Assembly (NCBI RefSeq): GCF_021462405.1
Contig: NZ_JAKEDU010000003.1
Location: forward strand, 62,001-126,000
Source: Thermus tengchongensis
GTDB taxonomy: Bacteria > Deinococcota > Deinococci > Deinococcales > Thermaceae
Direction: 5' to 3'
DNA: 64,000 nucleotides
Part shown: positions 25,145 to 33,739 of the stretch, piece after piece
Layout: every line of letters starts with the position of its first letter
Numbering within the stretch: position 1 is the stretch's first letter
Notes under the pieces: model-generated
Database searches by the model: none
What the model saw: the letters and a program-made list of their open reading frames with translations, nothing else
What the model was told of the DNA's origin: nothing
Program-made: the position numbers and the translations under genes

Positions 25145-26077
25145 ATGGACCGCCCCCTGCTGATCTTCTCCGGCCAGTCCAACCGCCCCCTGGCCCAAGC
25201 CATCGCCGAGGCCCTGGGGCTCCCCTTGGGCAAAAGCACCACCTTGCGCTTCGCCAATGACAACCTCTTCGTGCGCTTCGAGGAAAGCCTGAGGGAAGGG
25301 GATGTCTTCATCGTCCAGTCCCTGACCCCTCCGGTGCAGGACCACCTCATGGAGCTCCTCATGATGGTGGACGCCGCCAAGGGGGCCAGCGCCGCCAGGG
25401 TCACGGCGGTCATCCCCTACTTCTCCTACGCCCGGAGCGACAAGAAGGACGCCCCCCGCATCTCCATCGCCGCCCGGCTCATCGCCGACCTCCTCCAGAC
25501 CGCCGGGGCCGACCGGGTCCTCACCATGACCCTGCACTCCCCCCAGGTCCACGGCTTCTTCAAGGTGCCCGTGGACCACCTCTCCGCCGAGCCCGTCATC
25601 GCCAACCACTTCGCCACCCGGGTGGACCTGGAAAACGCCGTGGTGGTGGCCCCGGACGCGGGGGACCTCAAGCGGGCCAGCTCCCTGGCCCGCAGGCTCG
25701 GCCTCCCCCTGGCCTTCATCGACAAGGAGCGGGTCTCGGACACCGAGGTGCGGGTGCGGATGCTGGTGGGGGAGGTGAAGGGGAAAACCGCCCTGATCGT
25801 GGACGATGAGATCTCCACCGCCGGAAGCCTGGTGGAGGCGGTGGACGCCCTCCTGCAGGCGGGGGCCAAGGAGGTCTACGCCGCCGCCACCCACGGGGTC
25901 TATGTGGGCCCGGCCCTGGAGCGCATCGCCCAGAGCCCGGTCAAGGAGGTGGCCGCCACCGACACCTGCCCTCCCAAGGAGGGTCCCAAGCTCAAGACCC
26001 TCTCCGTGGCCCCCCTCTTCGCCGAGGCCATCTGGCGCATCCACCGGGGGGAGTCGGTGTCCAGTCTGTTCACCTGA
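25145..26077 (+). CDS. prs: Ribose-phosphate pyrophosphokinase (PRPP synthetase)
   Basis: A 310-residue PRPP synthetase, making PRPP from ribose 5-phosphate and ATP for nucleotide, histidine and tryptophan synthesis. It has the ATP-side [17 protein letters not shown] region, [10 protein letters not shown] and the PRPP-loop [10 protein letters not shown]. Compared with E. coli, RQDRK reads RSDKK, DLH reads TLH and DTGGT reads STAGS, so it is a divergent member. The ATG at 25145 is chosen because residues from an upstream start do not match the family. TATCTT ends ten bases before the ATG. Confidence 0.9.
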   Translation: MDRPLLIFSGQSNRPLAQAIAEALGLPLGKSTTLRFANDNLFVRFEESLREGDVFIVQSLTPPVQDHLMELLMMVDAAKGASAARVTAVIPYFSYARSDKKDAPRISIAARLIADLLQTAGADRVLTMTLHSPQVHGFFKVPVDHLSAEPVIANHFATRVDLENAVVVAPDAGDLKRASSLARRLGLPLAFIDKERVSDTEVRVRMLVGEVKGKTALIVDDEISTAGSLVEAVDALLQAGAKEVYAAATHGVYVGPALERIAQSPVKEVAATDTCPPKEGPKLKTLSVAPLFAEAIWRIHRGESVSSLFT

Positions 26078-26087
26078 GGGGAGCGGG

Positions 26088-26804
26088 ATGCGGAAAGAAG
26101 CCTTCACCCTGGCGGGGCAAAGCGTGCTGGCCCACATCCCCGAGCGCCCGAGGGCCCTCCTCCTGGCCCTCCACGGGCTTCAGGGCTCCAGGGAACACAT
26201 CCTTTCCCTCCTCCCGGGGTATGCGGAAAGGGGCTTCCTCCTCCTGGCCTTCGACGCCCCCCGGCACGGGAAACGGGAAGGCCCACCCCCCTCCTCCAAA
26301 AGCCCCAGGTATGTGGAGGAGGTGTACCAGATAGCCCTGGCCTTTGCCGAGGAAACCAGGGAAGTGGCCCAGGAGGCCAGGGAACGCTTCGGCCTACCCC
26401 TTTTCCTGGCAGGAGGGAGCCTGGGGGCCTTTGTGGTGCACCTGCTTCTTTCCCAGGGGTTCCGGGCAGAAGGGGCCCTGGCCTTCATTGGAAGCGGCTT
26501 TCCCATGAAGCTCCCCCAGGGTCAGGAGGTACGGGACCCTCGAGTCCTGGCCCTTTACGAAACCCCTCCCGCCCAGAGGGGGGAAGCCTATGGAGGTGTG
26601 CCCCTCCTCCACCTCCACGGCACCAAGGACCTGATCGTGCCCCTTTCCCGCATGGGGAAAACCGTGGAGGCCTTGAGGCCCCACTACCCCGAAGGCCGCT
26701 TAGCCTGGTTTGTGGAGGAGGGAGCCGGGCACGCCATCACCCCCCTGATGGCCCGGATGGGGCTGGCCTTCTTGGAGGCTTGGCTTGATCCTGGAAGGCC
26801 TTAA
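26088..26804 (+). CDS. Alpha/beta hydrolase family protein
   Basis: A 238-residue alpha/beta hydrolase. The oxyanion region LALHGLQGSR, the nucleophile elbow AGGSLGAF (Ser of GxSxG), the aspartate in HGTKDLIVPL and the catalytic histidine in EGAGHAI make a full triad. It resembles small esterases and the YpfH/dienelactone hydrolase-like group. A purine-rich GGGGAG site precedes the ATG. The end overlaps the DUF72 gene start by 20 bp, so both are likely one unit with prs. Confidence 0.87.
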   Translation: MRKEAFTLAGQSVLAHIPERPRALLLALHGLQGSREHILSLLPGYAERGFLLLAFDAPRHGKREGPPPSSKSPRYVEEVYQIALAFAEETREVAQEARERFGLPLFLAGGSLGAFVVHLLLSQGFRAEGALAFIGSGFPMKLPQGQEVRDPRVLALYETPPAQRGEAYGGVPLLHLHGTKDLIVPLSRMGKTVEALRPHYPEGRLAWFVEEGAGHAITPLMARMGLAFLEAWLDPGRP

Positions 26805-27372
26805 GGGGTATAGGGGCTACCCTGGGGGCTTCAAGGCCTATGCCAAGGCCTTCCCCACGGTGGAGCTCTCTTGGTGGCACCGGGCGGGGGACAAGAGGAC
26901 CATAAGCCGCTTGAAGACCCTGGCCCCGGTGGGATTCCGCTTCAGCGTCTTTGGCCACAAGCACTTCTCCTTCCAGCCCTCAGGGGGGGAGAGGCGTACC
27001 TTAAGGCGCTTCTTAAGGCGGTTTGGGCTCTTTGGGGAGAAAAGGGGGGCGGTGCGGATTGCGGTTCCTCCGAGTGTGGACCCCACCCAACTGGCCCGCT
27101 GGCTGGACCTTTTGGAGGAGGTCTTGAAAGAGGTGGGGCCGGTACCCCTTGCCTTTCAAGCCGAGGAGGCCTTGCATCCCCTTCTCAAAGAACGGGGCTA
27201 CGCCCTGGTAAACCAAACGGGAGGCCCTTTCCTCTACCTGGTGGACCCTGGGGAAATCCCCAGGGAAGGCCAGGGGTACCTTTACCGGAGCCCCACCTCT
27301 TCCCAAGCCGCCCCTTCCGCCCTACACTCAAGGGCGGAGGTTGACCGGGATTGGTCAGCCCTGGAGGGCTAG
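26785..27372 (+). CDS. DUF72 family protein, short form
   Basis: A 195-residue protein matching the DUF72 TIM-barrel-like family, recognised by the early FKAYAKAFPTVELSWW segment, FRFSVFGHKHFSF and the later region where an Asp/Asn normally lies. DUF72 proteins are usually about 240-260 residues, so this copy is shorter, mainly at the C terminus. The TTG start at 26785 overlaps the hydrolase gene by 20 bp. The tail runs up to the start of speA. Function of the family is unknown. Confidence 0.78.
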   Translation: MILEGLKGYRGYPGGFKAYAKAFPTVELSWWHRAGDKRTISRLKTLAPVGFRFSVFGHKHFSFQPSGGERRTLRRFLRRFGLFGEKRGAVRIAVPPSVDPTQLARWLDLLEEVLKEVGPVPLAFQAEEALHPLLKERGYALVNQTGGPFLYLVDPGEIPREGQGYLYRSPTSSQAAPSALHSRAEVDRDWSALEG

Positions 27373-27373
27373 C

Positions 27374-29266
27374 TTGAAAACCGCCAGGCGCTTTTCCCCC
27401 AAGGAAGCTGAGGAGATCTACCTGGTGCCCTACTGGGGGGCGGGGTTCTTCCGGGTAGGGCGGGACGGGGAGTTGGAGGTAACCCCCCTGGGTCCAGAGG
27501 GGCCTTCCGCCTCCCTTTTGGAGATCGTGGAGGCCCTCCGGGACGAGGGGCGGCCCCTGCCCCTGGTGCTCCGCTTCCCCCAGATCCTCGAGGCCCGGGT
27601 GCGGGAGCTGAACGAGGCCTTTCGCAGGGCCATGGAAAAGTACAGCTACCACGGGGGCTACCGCGGGGTCTACCCCGTGAAGGTGAACCAGCGCCGGCTG
27701 GTGCTGGAAACCGTGGCCAAGGCGGGGAGGCCCTACCACTACGGCCTCGAGGCGGGGAGCAAAGCGGAACTCGCCCTGATCCTGGCCCAGGACCTCTCCC
27801 CGGAAGCCCTCATCACAACCAACGGCTTCAAGGACGACGACTTCATCCGCCTGGCCCTAATGGGAAGAAAGCTTTCCCGGAACGTGGTCATCACCCTGGA
27901 GAAGTTCGCCGAGCTCCCCCGGGTGATCCGCATCTCCAAAGAGCTGGGTGTGCGGCCCAAGCTGGGCATCCGCTACAAGCTGAAGGCCAAAGGGGCCGGG
28001 CAGTGGGAAGCCAGCGGCGGGGAAAACGCCAAGTTCGGCCTCACCACCCCGGAGATCATCCGGGCGGTGGAGATCCTAAAAGAGGAAGGCCTCCTGGACA
28101 CCCTGGTCATGGTCCACGCCCACATCGGCAGCCAGGTGACAGACATCCGCAGGATCAAGGCCATGGTGCGGGAGGCAGCCCAGACCTACGTGCAGCTCCG
28201 CAAGCTGGGGGCTCCCCTCCAGTACCTGAACCTGGGCGGGGGGCTGGCGGTGGACTACGACGGCTCCAAGACCAACTTCTACGCCTCCGCCAACTACACC
28301 CTTCCCGAGTACGCCGAGGATCTGGTCTACGTGACCAAGGAGGTGGTGGAGGCCCAGGGGGAGCCCCACCCCACCCTGGTCACGGAGTCGGGCCGGGCGG
28401 TGACCGCATACCATGAGGTCCTGGTCCTCGAGGTCATCGACGTCATCACCCCCCCGGGGGAGGCCCGGCCCTCCCCCCCGCCTGCGGAGGCCCACCCCCT
28501 GGTCAAGGAGCTCTGGGAGAGCCTGGAAACCCTCTCCCCCAAGAACTTCCGCGAGGTCTACCACGACGCCTTTGCCGACAAGGAGACCCTGCAGACCCTC
28601 TACGACTTGGGGTTGGTGTCCCTAAGGGACCGGGCTTTGGCCGAGGAGATCTTTTACCACATCGCCCGCAAGGTGTATGCCATCGTGAAGGAGCTGCCCT
28701 ACGCCCCCGACGAGTTTGAGGACCTGGAGAAGCTTCTGGCAGACAAATTGGTCTGCAATTTTTCCATCTTTCAAAGCCTTCCCGACGCCTGGGCCATCCA
28801 CCAGCTCTTCCCCATCGTCCCCCTAAGCCGCCTTAACGAGCCCCCCACCCGCCAGGCCACCCTGGTGGACATCTCCTGCGACTCCGACGGCAAGATAGAC
28901 CGCTTCATCGACCTGCACGACGTGCGTCAGAGCTTGCCTGTCCACCCCATCCGCCCGGGGGAGGACTACTACCTGGGGGTCTTCCTGGTGGGGGGCTACC
29001 AGGACGTGTTGGGCTCCAACCACAACCTTTTCGGCCAGGTGGGGGAAGCCCACGTGGTGGTGGACGAGGAGGGGTTTGCCATCGAGCGGTTTGTCCCCGG
29101 GGAGACCGCGGAGAAGGTCATCGAGAAGATGGGCTTCACCGCCCGGGAGCTCTTCCTAGGAGTGGAGCGGCTGGTGCGGCAAAGCCGCCTCTCCCCCGTG
29201 GAGAAGGGAGCCTTCTTGGAGCGGTACATGCGGGAGCTCCAGGGCTACACCTATCTGGAAGACTGA
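27374..29266 (+). CDS. speA: Biosynthetic arginine decarboxylase
   Basis: A 630-residue SpeA, a fold-type III PLP enzyme that makes agmatine from arginine. In Thermus this leads through N1-aminopropyl-agmatine to the many long polyamines that support growth at high temperature (established in T. thermophilus). The PLP lysine lies in VYPVKVNQ; HIGSQ, the glycine-rich LNLGGGLAVDY loop and the C-terminal SCDSDGKIDRF with the active-site region are clear. I take the TTG at 27374 with a GGAGGGC site; an upstream TTG at 27341 lies inside the DUF72 gene. A very strong hairpin follows. Confidence 0.94.
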   Translation: MKTARRFSPKEAEEIYLVPYWGAGFFRVGRDGELEVTPLGPEGPSASLLEIVEALRDEGRPLPLVLRFPQILEARVRELNEAFRRAMEKYSYHGGYRGVYPVKVNQRRLVLETVAKAGRPYHYGLEAGSKAELALILAQDLSPEALITTNGFKDDDFIRLALMGRKLSRNVVITLEKFAELPRVIRISKELGVRPKLGIRYKLKAKGAGQWEASGGENAKFGLTTPEIIRAVEILKEEGLLDTLVMVHAHIGSQVTDIRRIKAMVREAAQTYVQLRKLGAPLQYLNLGGGLAVDYDGSKTNFYASANYTLPEYAEDLVYVTKEVVEAQGEPHPTLVTESGRAVTAYHEVLVLEVIDVITPPGEARPSPPPAEAHPLVKELWESLETLSPKNFREVYHDAFADKETLQTLYDLGLVSLRDRALAEEIFYHIARKVYAIVKELPYAPDEFEDLEKLLADKLVCNFSIFQSLPDAWAIHQLFPIVPLSRLNEPPTRQATLVDISCDSDGKIDRFIDLHDVRQSLPVHPIRPGEDYYLGVFLVGGYQDVLGSNHNLFGQVGEAHVVVDEEGFAIERFVPGETAEKVIEKMGFTARELFLGVERLVRQSRLSPVEKGAFLERYMRELQGYTYLED

Positions 29267-29288
29267 AGAGCCGTTAAGGGCTGGTTAA

Positions 29289-29330
29289 GGGGTCCCGCCC
29301 ATCCTGGAGGTATGGCCCGGGCGGGACCCC
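29289..29330 (+). terminator. Strong hairpin after speA
   Basis: GGGGTCCCGCCC (29289-29300) pairs perfectly with GGGCGGGACCCC (29319-29330), a 12-bp stem with an 18-base loop. It lies 22 bp after the speA stop. An ATG at 29312 sits in the loop and is unlikely to be the start of the next gene. Confidence 0.7.
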
Positions 29331-29347
29331 TGTATACTCGAAGTGGC

Positions 29348-30388
29348 TTGCATCCTACCCTGGAGCTTTTGGACCCCCTAAACCCCCTAAGGCGGCGGAT
29401 GGCCCTTTGGCTTCTGCCCTTGGGGACCCTTTTGACCCTGGTGGCCTGGGCCGCCTCGAGGGCCGTGGGCCTGGACCCGGTGGACCGCCTCTTCCTCCCT
29501 CTCCTGGCCTTGGGTTTTTCCCTTTTGGCCATAGTCCTGTGGCGCTTCCCCCGCACCAGCCCCTGGGTTCTGCCCCTGGCCCATGCTCTCGTGGCCACCT
29601 ACCTCCTGGTCACCCTGGCCTATCAGCTGCTTTTCGCTCCCAACCCCCTGGGCCTGTCCCCTGCCGCCTACTGGGTGCCCTTCGTGTACTTTAGCAGTTT
29701 TCTTTTCTTTCAAACCCGGCAGGCGGTGCGCCTGGCCCTTCTTTACCTCCTCACCCTCTTCCTCCTATCCCTCCTAGGGGCTTTCCGCGGCCACCTCCAC
29801 ACGGAGCACCTCAACGCCTTGGCCCAGTTCTTCGGGGCCAACCTGGCTTATGTGGGCCTTCTCTACATGCTGGTGCGGGTCAAGGAGGGCTACCTGGAAG
29901 CCCAGCTGGAAGCCTACACCGACCCCCTCACCGGCCTCAGGAACCGGCGCTATCTGGATCTAGTCCTGGAAAGGGAGCTCTTCCGCGTCCAACGTTATAA
30001 CCGGCCCCTCTCCCTCCTGGTCCTGGACTTGGACGACTTCAAAAAGGTAAACGATACCTACGGCCACCCCGCGGGGGACCGGGTGCTAAGGGCTCTTGCC
30101 CGCTGCCTGGAAGAGCACCTCCGGCAAAGCGACCGGCCCGTGCGCCTGGGGGGGGAGGAGTTTGCCGTCCTCCTGGTGGAAACCCCTCTGGCCCAGGCGG
30201 TGCGCCTGGCGGGGCGCCTGCGCCAGGCGGTGGCCGCCCTGAAGGTCCCCCCGGTGGCGGGAATGACCGCCAGCATTGGCGTGGCCGAGGCCCGCCCCGA
30301 GGACTCCCCCCTTTCCCTCCTCAAGCGGGCCGACGACGCCCTTTACCAAGCCAAACGCCGGGGGAAAAACCGGATAGAGGTGGGTTAA
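29348..30388 (+). CDS. Membrane GGDEF-domain diguanylate cyclase
   Basis: A 346-residue protein with about six N-terminal membrane helices (to about residue 190) and a C-terminal GGDEF domain that makes cyclic di-GMP. The active-site motif is intact (GGEEF) and an inhibitory RxxD site (RQSD) lies five residues upstream, so product feedback is likely. DPLTGLRNRR marks the domain start. The start is uncertain: TTG at 29348 follows TATACT (29333-29338) by nine bases; an ATG at 29312 lies inside a terminator hairpin, and an ATG at 29399 is possible. The stop codon lies inside a perfect 17-bp palindrome. Confidence 0.88.
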   Translation: MHPTLELLDPLNPLRRRMALWLLPLGTLLTLVAWAASRAVGLDPVDRLFLPLLALGFSLLAIVLWRFPRTSPWVLPLAHALVATYLLVTLAYQLLFAPNPLGLSPAAYWVPFVYFSSFLFFQTRQAVRLALLYLLTLFLLSLLGAFRGHLHTEHLNALAQFFGANLAYVGLLYMLVRVKEGYLEAQLEAYTDPLTGLRNRRYLDLVLERELFRVQRYNRPLSLLVLDLDDFKKVNDTYGHPAGDRVLRALARCLEEHLRQSDRPVRLGGEEFAVLLVETPLAQAVRLAGRLRQAVAALKVPPVAGMTASIGVAEARPEDSPLSLLKRADDALYQAKRRGKNRIEVG

Positions 30389-30395
30389 ACCCACC
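30379..30395. repeat. Perfect palindrome over the GGDEF gene stop codon
   Basis: GGTGGGTTAAACCCACC is an 8-1-8 perfect inverted repeat that contains the TAA stop codon (30386-30388). It is followed 15 bp later by a second, larger hairpin. Confidence 0.6.
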
Positions 30396-30410
30396 CCTCC
30401 CTACTGGGGC

Positions 30411-30438
30411 CCCCAACCTGGCTTTAGCCAGGTTGGGG
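30411..30438. terminator. Bidirectional hairpin between GGDEF gene and metK
   Basis: CCCCAACCTGGCT pairs perfectly with AGCCAGGTTGGGG (13 bp, TT centre). It lies between two convergent genes, three bases from the metK stop codon. Confidence 0.75.
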
Positions 30439-30441
30439 TGA

Positions 30442-31629
30442 TTAGAGGCCTGCTTCCCGCCTTAAGGCCTCCACCCGGTCGGTTTCCTCCCAGGGGAAGC
30501 CTGCGCGGCCAAAGTGGCCGTAGGCGCTGGTGGGGGTGTAGATGGGACGGAGGAGGTCCAGCTCCTCGATGATGGCCAAGGGCCTGGGGTCAAAGACCCG
30601 CTTCACGATGTCCGTGAGCTTTTCATCGGGCAAGACCCCGGTGCCGAAGGTTTCCACCCGCAAGGAAACAGGCCTAGCCTTGCCAATGGCGTAGGCCAGC
30701 TCCACCAGGGCCCGCCGGGCCAGGCCTGCCGCCACCAGGTTTTTAGCCATGTAGCGGGCGTAGTAGCTGGCGGAACGGTCCACCTTGGTGGGATCCTTGC
30801 CGCTGAAGGCCCCGCCCCCGTGGGGCACCGCCCCCCCGTAGGTGTCCACGATGATCTTGCGCCCGGTAAGCCCGGTGTCCGCATGGGGCCCCCCTAGGAT
30901 GAAGCGGCCCGAAGGGTTGATGAGGTACTCCGTCTCCCCTTCCTTCAGGTACTCGGGGGGGATGGCCTGGCGCACCACCTCGCGGATGAGGTCCTCGCGG
31001 AGCTGGTCCTGCTCCACCTCCGGGGAATGCTGGGCGGAGACCACCACCGTCTTCACGTAAAGGGGCTTATCCCCCTCGTAGACCACGGTGACCTGGGCCT
31101 TGCCGTCGGGGCGCAGGTAGGGCAGCAAGCCCGTCTTGCGCACCTCCGCCAGGCGCATGGTGAGGCGGTGGGCCAGGGTGATGGGCAGGGGCATGAGCTC
31201 GGGGGTCTCGTCGGTGGCGTAACCGAACATGAGGCCCTGGTCCCCCGCGCCCGTGCGGTCCAGAGGATCCGTGGACTTGAGGACCCGCCACTCGTAGGAG
31301 AGGTTGACCCCGCCCGCGATGTCCGGGGACTGCTCGTCGATGGCGGTGAGCACCGCGCAGGTGTCGGCATCAAAGCCGTACTTGGCCCGGGTGTAGCCCA
31401 CCTCCCTCACCGTCTTGCGCACCAGGCCGGGGATATCCACATACCCCTCGGTGGAGATCTCTCCCGCCACGAACACCAGCCCGGTGGTGACTAGGGTTTC
31501 CGCCGCCACCCGGGCCTTCTTATCCTGGGCAATCAAAGCATCCAGGATGGCGTCGGAGATCCGGTCCGCCAGCTTATCCGGGTGTCCTTCCGTGACCGAC
31601 TCGGACGTGACCAGCCTCAACTTGCGCAC
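30442..31629 (-). CDS. metK: S-adenosylmethionine synthetase
   Basis: A 395-residue methionine adenosyltransferase, making SAM from methionine and ATP. The N-terminal [19 protein letters not shown] block (ATP-binding His), [12 protein letters not shown] and the [16 protein letters not shown] loop are all present. The GTG at 31627-31629 gives the usual Thermus length; a much longer frame upstream is not family-like. A promoter lies about 35 bp upstream. SAM is also the source of aminopropyl groups for polyamines, matching speA nearby. Confidence 0.96.
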   Translation of the reverse strand: MRKLRLVTSESVTEGHPDKLADRISDAILDALIAQDKKARVAAETLVTTGLVFVAGEISTEGYVDIPGLVRKTVREVGYTRAKYGFDADTCAVLTAIDEQSPDIAGGVNLSYEWRVLKSTDPLDRTGAGDQGLMFGYATDETPELMPLPITLAHRLTMRLAEVRKTGLLPYLRPDGKAQVTVVYEGDKPLYVKTVVVSAQHSPEVEQDQLREDLIREVVRQAIPPEYLKEGETEYLINPSGRFILGGPHADTGLTGRKIIVDTYGGAVPHGGGAFSGKDPTKVDRSASYYARYMAKNLVAAGLARRALVELAYAIGKARPVSLRVETFGTGVLPDEKLTDIVKRVFDPRPLAIIEELDLLRPIYTPTSAYGHFGRAGFPWEETDRVEALRREAGL

Positions 31630-31660
31630 CTCCCTCGCCCCCCACCGGGGCAACCCTGAT

Positions 31661-31696
31661 AGTATAGCACCCCCCCTTTTCCGTCCAGGGTATGAT
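31661..31696. promoter_or_regulatory. Divergent metK and murI promoters
   Basis: Minus strand for metK: CTGGAC (31683-31688), 16-bp spacer, TATACT (31661-31666). Plus strand for murI: TATGAT (31691-31696), eight bases before the GTG at 31705, a leaderless arrangement. The two promoters are packed into 36 bp. Confidence 0.6.
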
Positions 31697-31704
31697 GGCG
31701 GCTC

Positions 31705-32478
31705 GTGAAGGACCCTAGGAGGCCCATCGGCGTCTTTGATTCGGGGGTAGGGGGGCTTACGGTGCTTTCCGCTTTGCGCCGGGCCCTGCCCCAGGAGGAT
31801 TTCCTCTATTTTGGCGACACCGCCCGGGTACCCTACGGCAGCAAACCCCTTTCCATGGTGCGGCGCTTTGCCTGGGAGATCGCGGGGTTTTTGCTCCGCC
31901 AAGGGGTCAAGGCCATCGTGGTGGCCTGCAACACCGCCAGCTCCGCGGCCCTTCCGGACTTGGCGGAGGATCTTTCCGTGCCCGTCTTTGGCGTGCTGGA
32001 GCCGGCGGCGGAGGTAGCCCGCACCTACCGCAAGGTGGGCCTCATCGGCACCCAGGCCACGGTGGAAAGCCGGTCCTACGAGCGCTACGTGGAGGTTTCC
32101 TGGGCCAGGGCCTGTCCCCTCTTCGTGCCCTTAGTGGAGGAAGGGCTTTGGGATGACCCCGTGGCCCTCTTGGTGGCCCGGCACTACCTGGAGGAGGCGC
32201 CCCAGGACCTCGAGGCCCTGATCCTGGGTTGCACCCATTACCCCTTCCTGAAGGGCACCCTGGCCAAGGTTCTGCCCGGAGTGAGGCTCATCGATTCCGC
32301 TGAGGCCACGGCGGAAGCGGTGGCCAAAGCCCTACAGGAGGAGGGGCTTTTAAACCCCGAGGGCCAAAGCCGGGTGGTGCACTTCGTCACGGGGGACCCG
32401 GAAAGCTACCGGAACCTGGCGGAGCGCCTGGGGGTGAGGGTGGAGGAGCTGAAGCGGGTCAGCTTGGAGGAGCTCTGA
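31705..32478 (+). CDS. murI: Glutamate racemase
   Basis: A 257-residue MurI, which makes D-glutamate for peptidoglycan. Both catalytic cysteines are present, in [11 protein letters not shown] and LGCTHYPFL, and the N-terminal [13 protein letters not shown] motif is intact. The GTG start follows TATGAT by eight bases without a ribosome site. The stop overlaps the ATG of the LOG gene (TGATG), so murI, LOG, rdgB and the DUF155-like gene form a tight unit. Confidence 0.96.
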   Translation: MKDPRRPIGVFDSGVGGLTVLSALRRALPQEDFLYFGDTARVPYGSKPLSMVRRFAWEIAGFLLRQGVKAIVVACNTASSAALPDLAEDLSVPVFGVLEPAAEVARTYRKVGLIGTQATVESRSYERYVEVSWARACPLFVPLVEEGLWDDPVALLVARHYLEEAPQDLEALILGCTHYPFLKGTLAKVLPGVRLIDSAEATAEAVAKALQEEGLLNPEGQSRVVHFVTGDPESYRNLAERLGVRVEELKRVSLEEL

Positions 32479-33122
32479 TGGCCAAGAAGCCCCTGATCGA
32501 CCAGCTTCACCACGAGGATGCCTGGCGGCTTTTCCGCATCCTGGCGGAGTTCGTGGAGGGGTTTGAAACCCTTTCGGAAATAGGGGTCCCCCTGGTTTCC
32601 GTCTTCGGCTCGGCCCGCTTCGGGGAAGGGCACCCCGCCTACGCCTTGGGCTACCGCCTGGGAAGGGCCCTAGCCCAAGCGGGCTTCGGGGTGGTCACGG
32701 GCGGAGGACCAGGGGTCATGGAGGCGGTGAACCGGGGAGCCTTTGAGGCGGGCGGGGTGAGCGTGGGCCTGAACATTGAGCTTCCCCACGAGCAGAAGCC
32801 TAACCCCTACCAGACCCACGCCCTCACCCTGCGCTACTTCTTCGTGCGCAAGGTGCTCTTTGTGCGCTACGCCCACGCCTTCGTTTTCCTCCCCGGGGGC
32901 TTCGGCACCTTGGACGAACTATCGGAGGTCCTGGTGCTCATTCAGACGCAAAAGGTCCACCCCTTTCCCGTCTTCGCCTTGGACCGGGGGTATTGGGAAG
33001 GCCTCCTCTCCTGGATGGCCTTCCTGAAAGAACAAGGGGCCATCGACCCCCAGGACCTCGCCCTCCTCACCCCCCTGGACACCCCGGAGGAGGTGGTGGA
33101 GGCCCTCAAGGGAGTATCCTGA
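32478..33122 (+). CDS. LOG family protein (TIGR00730-type)
   Basis: A 214-residue LOG-family protein with the diagnostic GGGPGVMEAVNRGA and PGGFGTLDELSEVL motifs. Family members cleave the ribose-phosphate bond of nucleoside 5'-monophosphates; the plant members activate cytokinins. In bacteria the role is likely nucleotide salvage or removal of damaged nucleotides, which would fit the house-cleaning enzyme RdgB encoded next. The ATG overlaps the murI stop codon. Confidence 0.93.
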   Translation: MAKKPLIDQLHHEDAWRLFRILAEFVEGFETLSEIGVPLVSVFGSARFGEGHPAYALGYRLGRALAQAGFGVVTGGGPGVMEAVNRGAFEAGGVSVGLNIELPHEQKPNPYQTHALTLRYFFVRKVLFVRYAHAFVFLPGGFGTLDELSEVLVLIQTQKVHPFPVFALDRGYWEGLLSWMAFLKEQGAIDPQDLALLTPLDTPEEVVEALKGVS

Positions 33123-33127
33123 AAAGG

Positions 33128-33739
33128 ATGCGCGTGGTCCTGGCCACCTCCAACCCCGGCAAGGTGCGGGAGCTCAAGGAGGGGCTCACCCCCCTGGGCT
33201 GGACCCTTTTCTCCCTCGCCGACTTCCCCTTGCGCCTGCCCAAGGAGGAGGGGGCCACCTTCCTGGAAAACGCTCTCCTCAAGGCGGCCTACGTGGCCAA
33301 GGCCACGGGGCTCCCCGCCTTGGCCGACGACTCGGGGCTGGAGGTGTACGCCCTCGGGGGGGAACCCGGGGTCTACTCCGCCCGCTACGGAGGCCGGGAA
33401 ACCGACAGGGAAAGAAACGTCTACCTCCTGGAGAGGATGCGCCACCTGAAAGGGGAGGAGCGAAGGGCACGCTTCGTGGCGGTCCTGGTCCTGGCCTACC
33501 CCGACGGGCACGCGGAGGCCTACGAGGGGAGCGTGGAGGGGTACATCCTCGAGGCCCCTCGGGGGGAGGGAGGCTTCGGCTACGACCCCCTCTTCTACGT
33601 GCCCGAAGCGGACAAGACCTTCGCGGAGATGACCCTGGAGGAAAAGGCCCGCCACTCCCACCGGGGCCAGGCCCTAAAGGCCCTCCTTAAGGCCTACGAG
33701 CACGGGCCCCCACCCCGGGAAATCTCCAAGCTGGAATGA
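33128..33739 (+). CDS. rdgB: XTP/dITP diphosphatase (HAM1/RdgB family)
   Basis: A 203-residue non-canonical purine NTP pyrophosphatase, removing ITP and XTP from the nucleotide pool. The SNPGKVREL start, ADDSGLEVYALGGEPGVYSARY and GFGYDPLFYVPE motifs define the family. The ATG at 33128 is chosen because the family starts at this strand; an in-frame start 45 codons upstream lies inside the LOG gene. Its stop overlaps the next start codon (ATGA). Confidence 0.94.
   Translation: MRVVLATSNPGKVRELKEGLTPLGWTLFSLADFPLRLPKEEGATFLENALLKAAYVAKATGLPALADDSGLEVYALGGEPGVYSARYGGRETDRERNVYLLERMRHLKGEERRARFVAVLVLAYPDGHAEAYEGSVEGYILEAPRGEGGFGYDPLFYVPEADKTFAEMTLEEKARHSHRGQALKALLKAYEHGPPPREISKLE

Noticed and set aside
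30442-31902. Longer metK frame with a 91-residue N-terminal extension
   Set aside because: The extension covers the metK promoter and the start of divergent murI, and the family begins at the GTG at 31627-31629.
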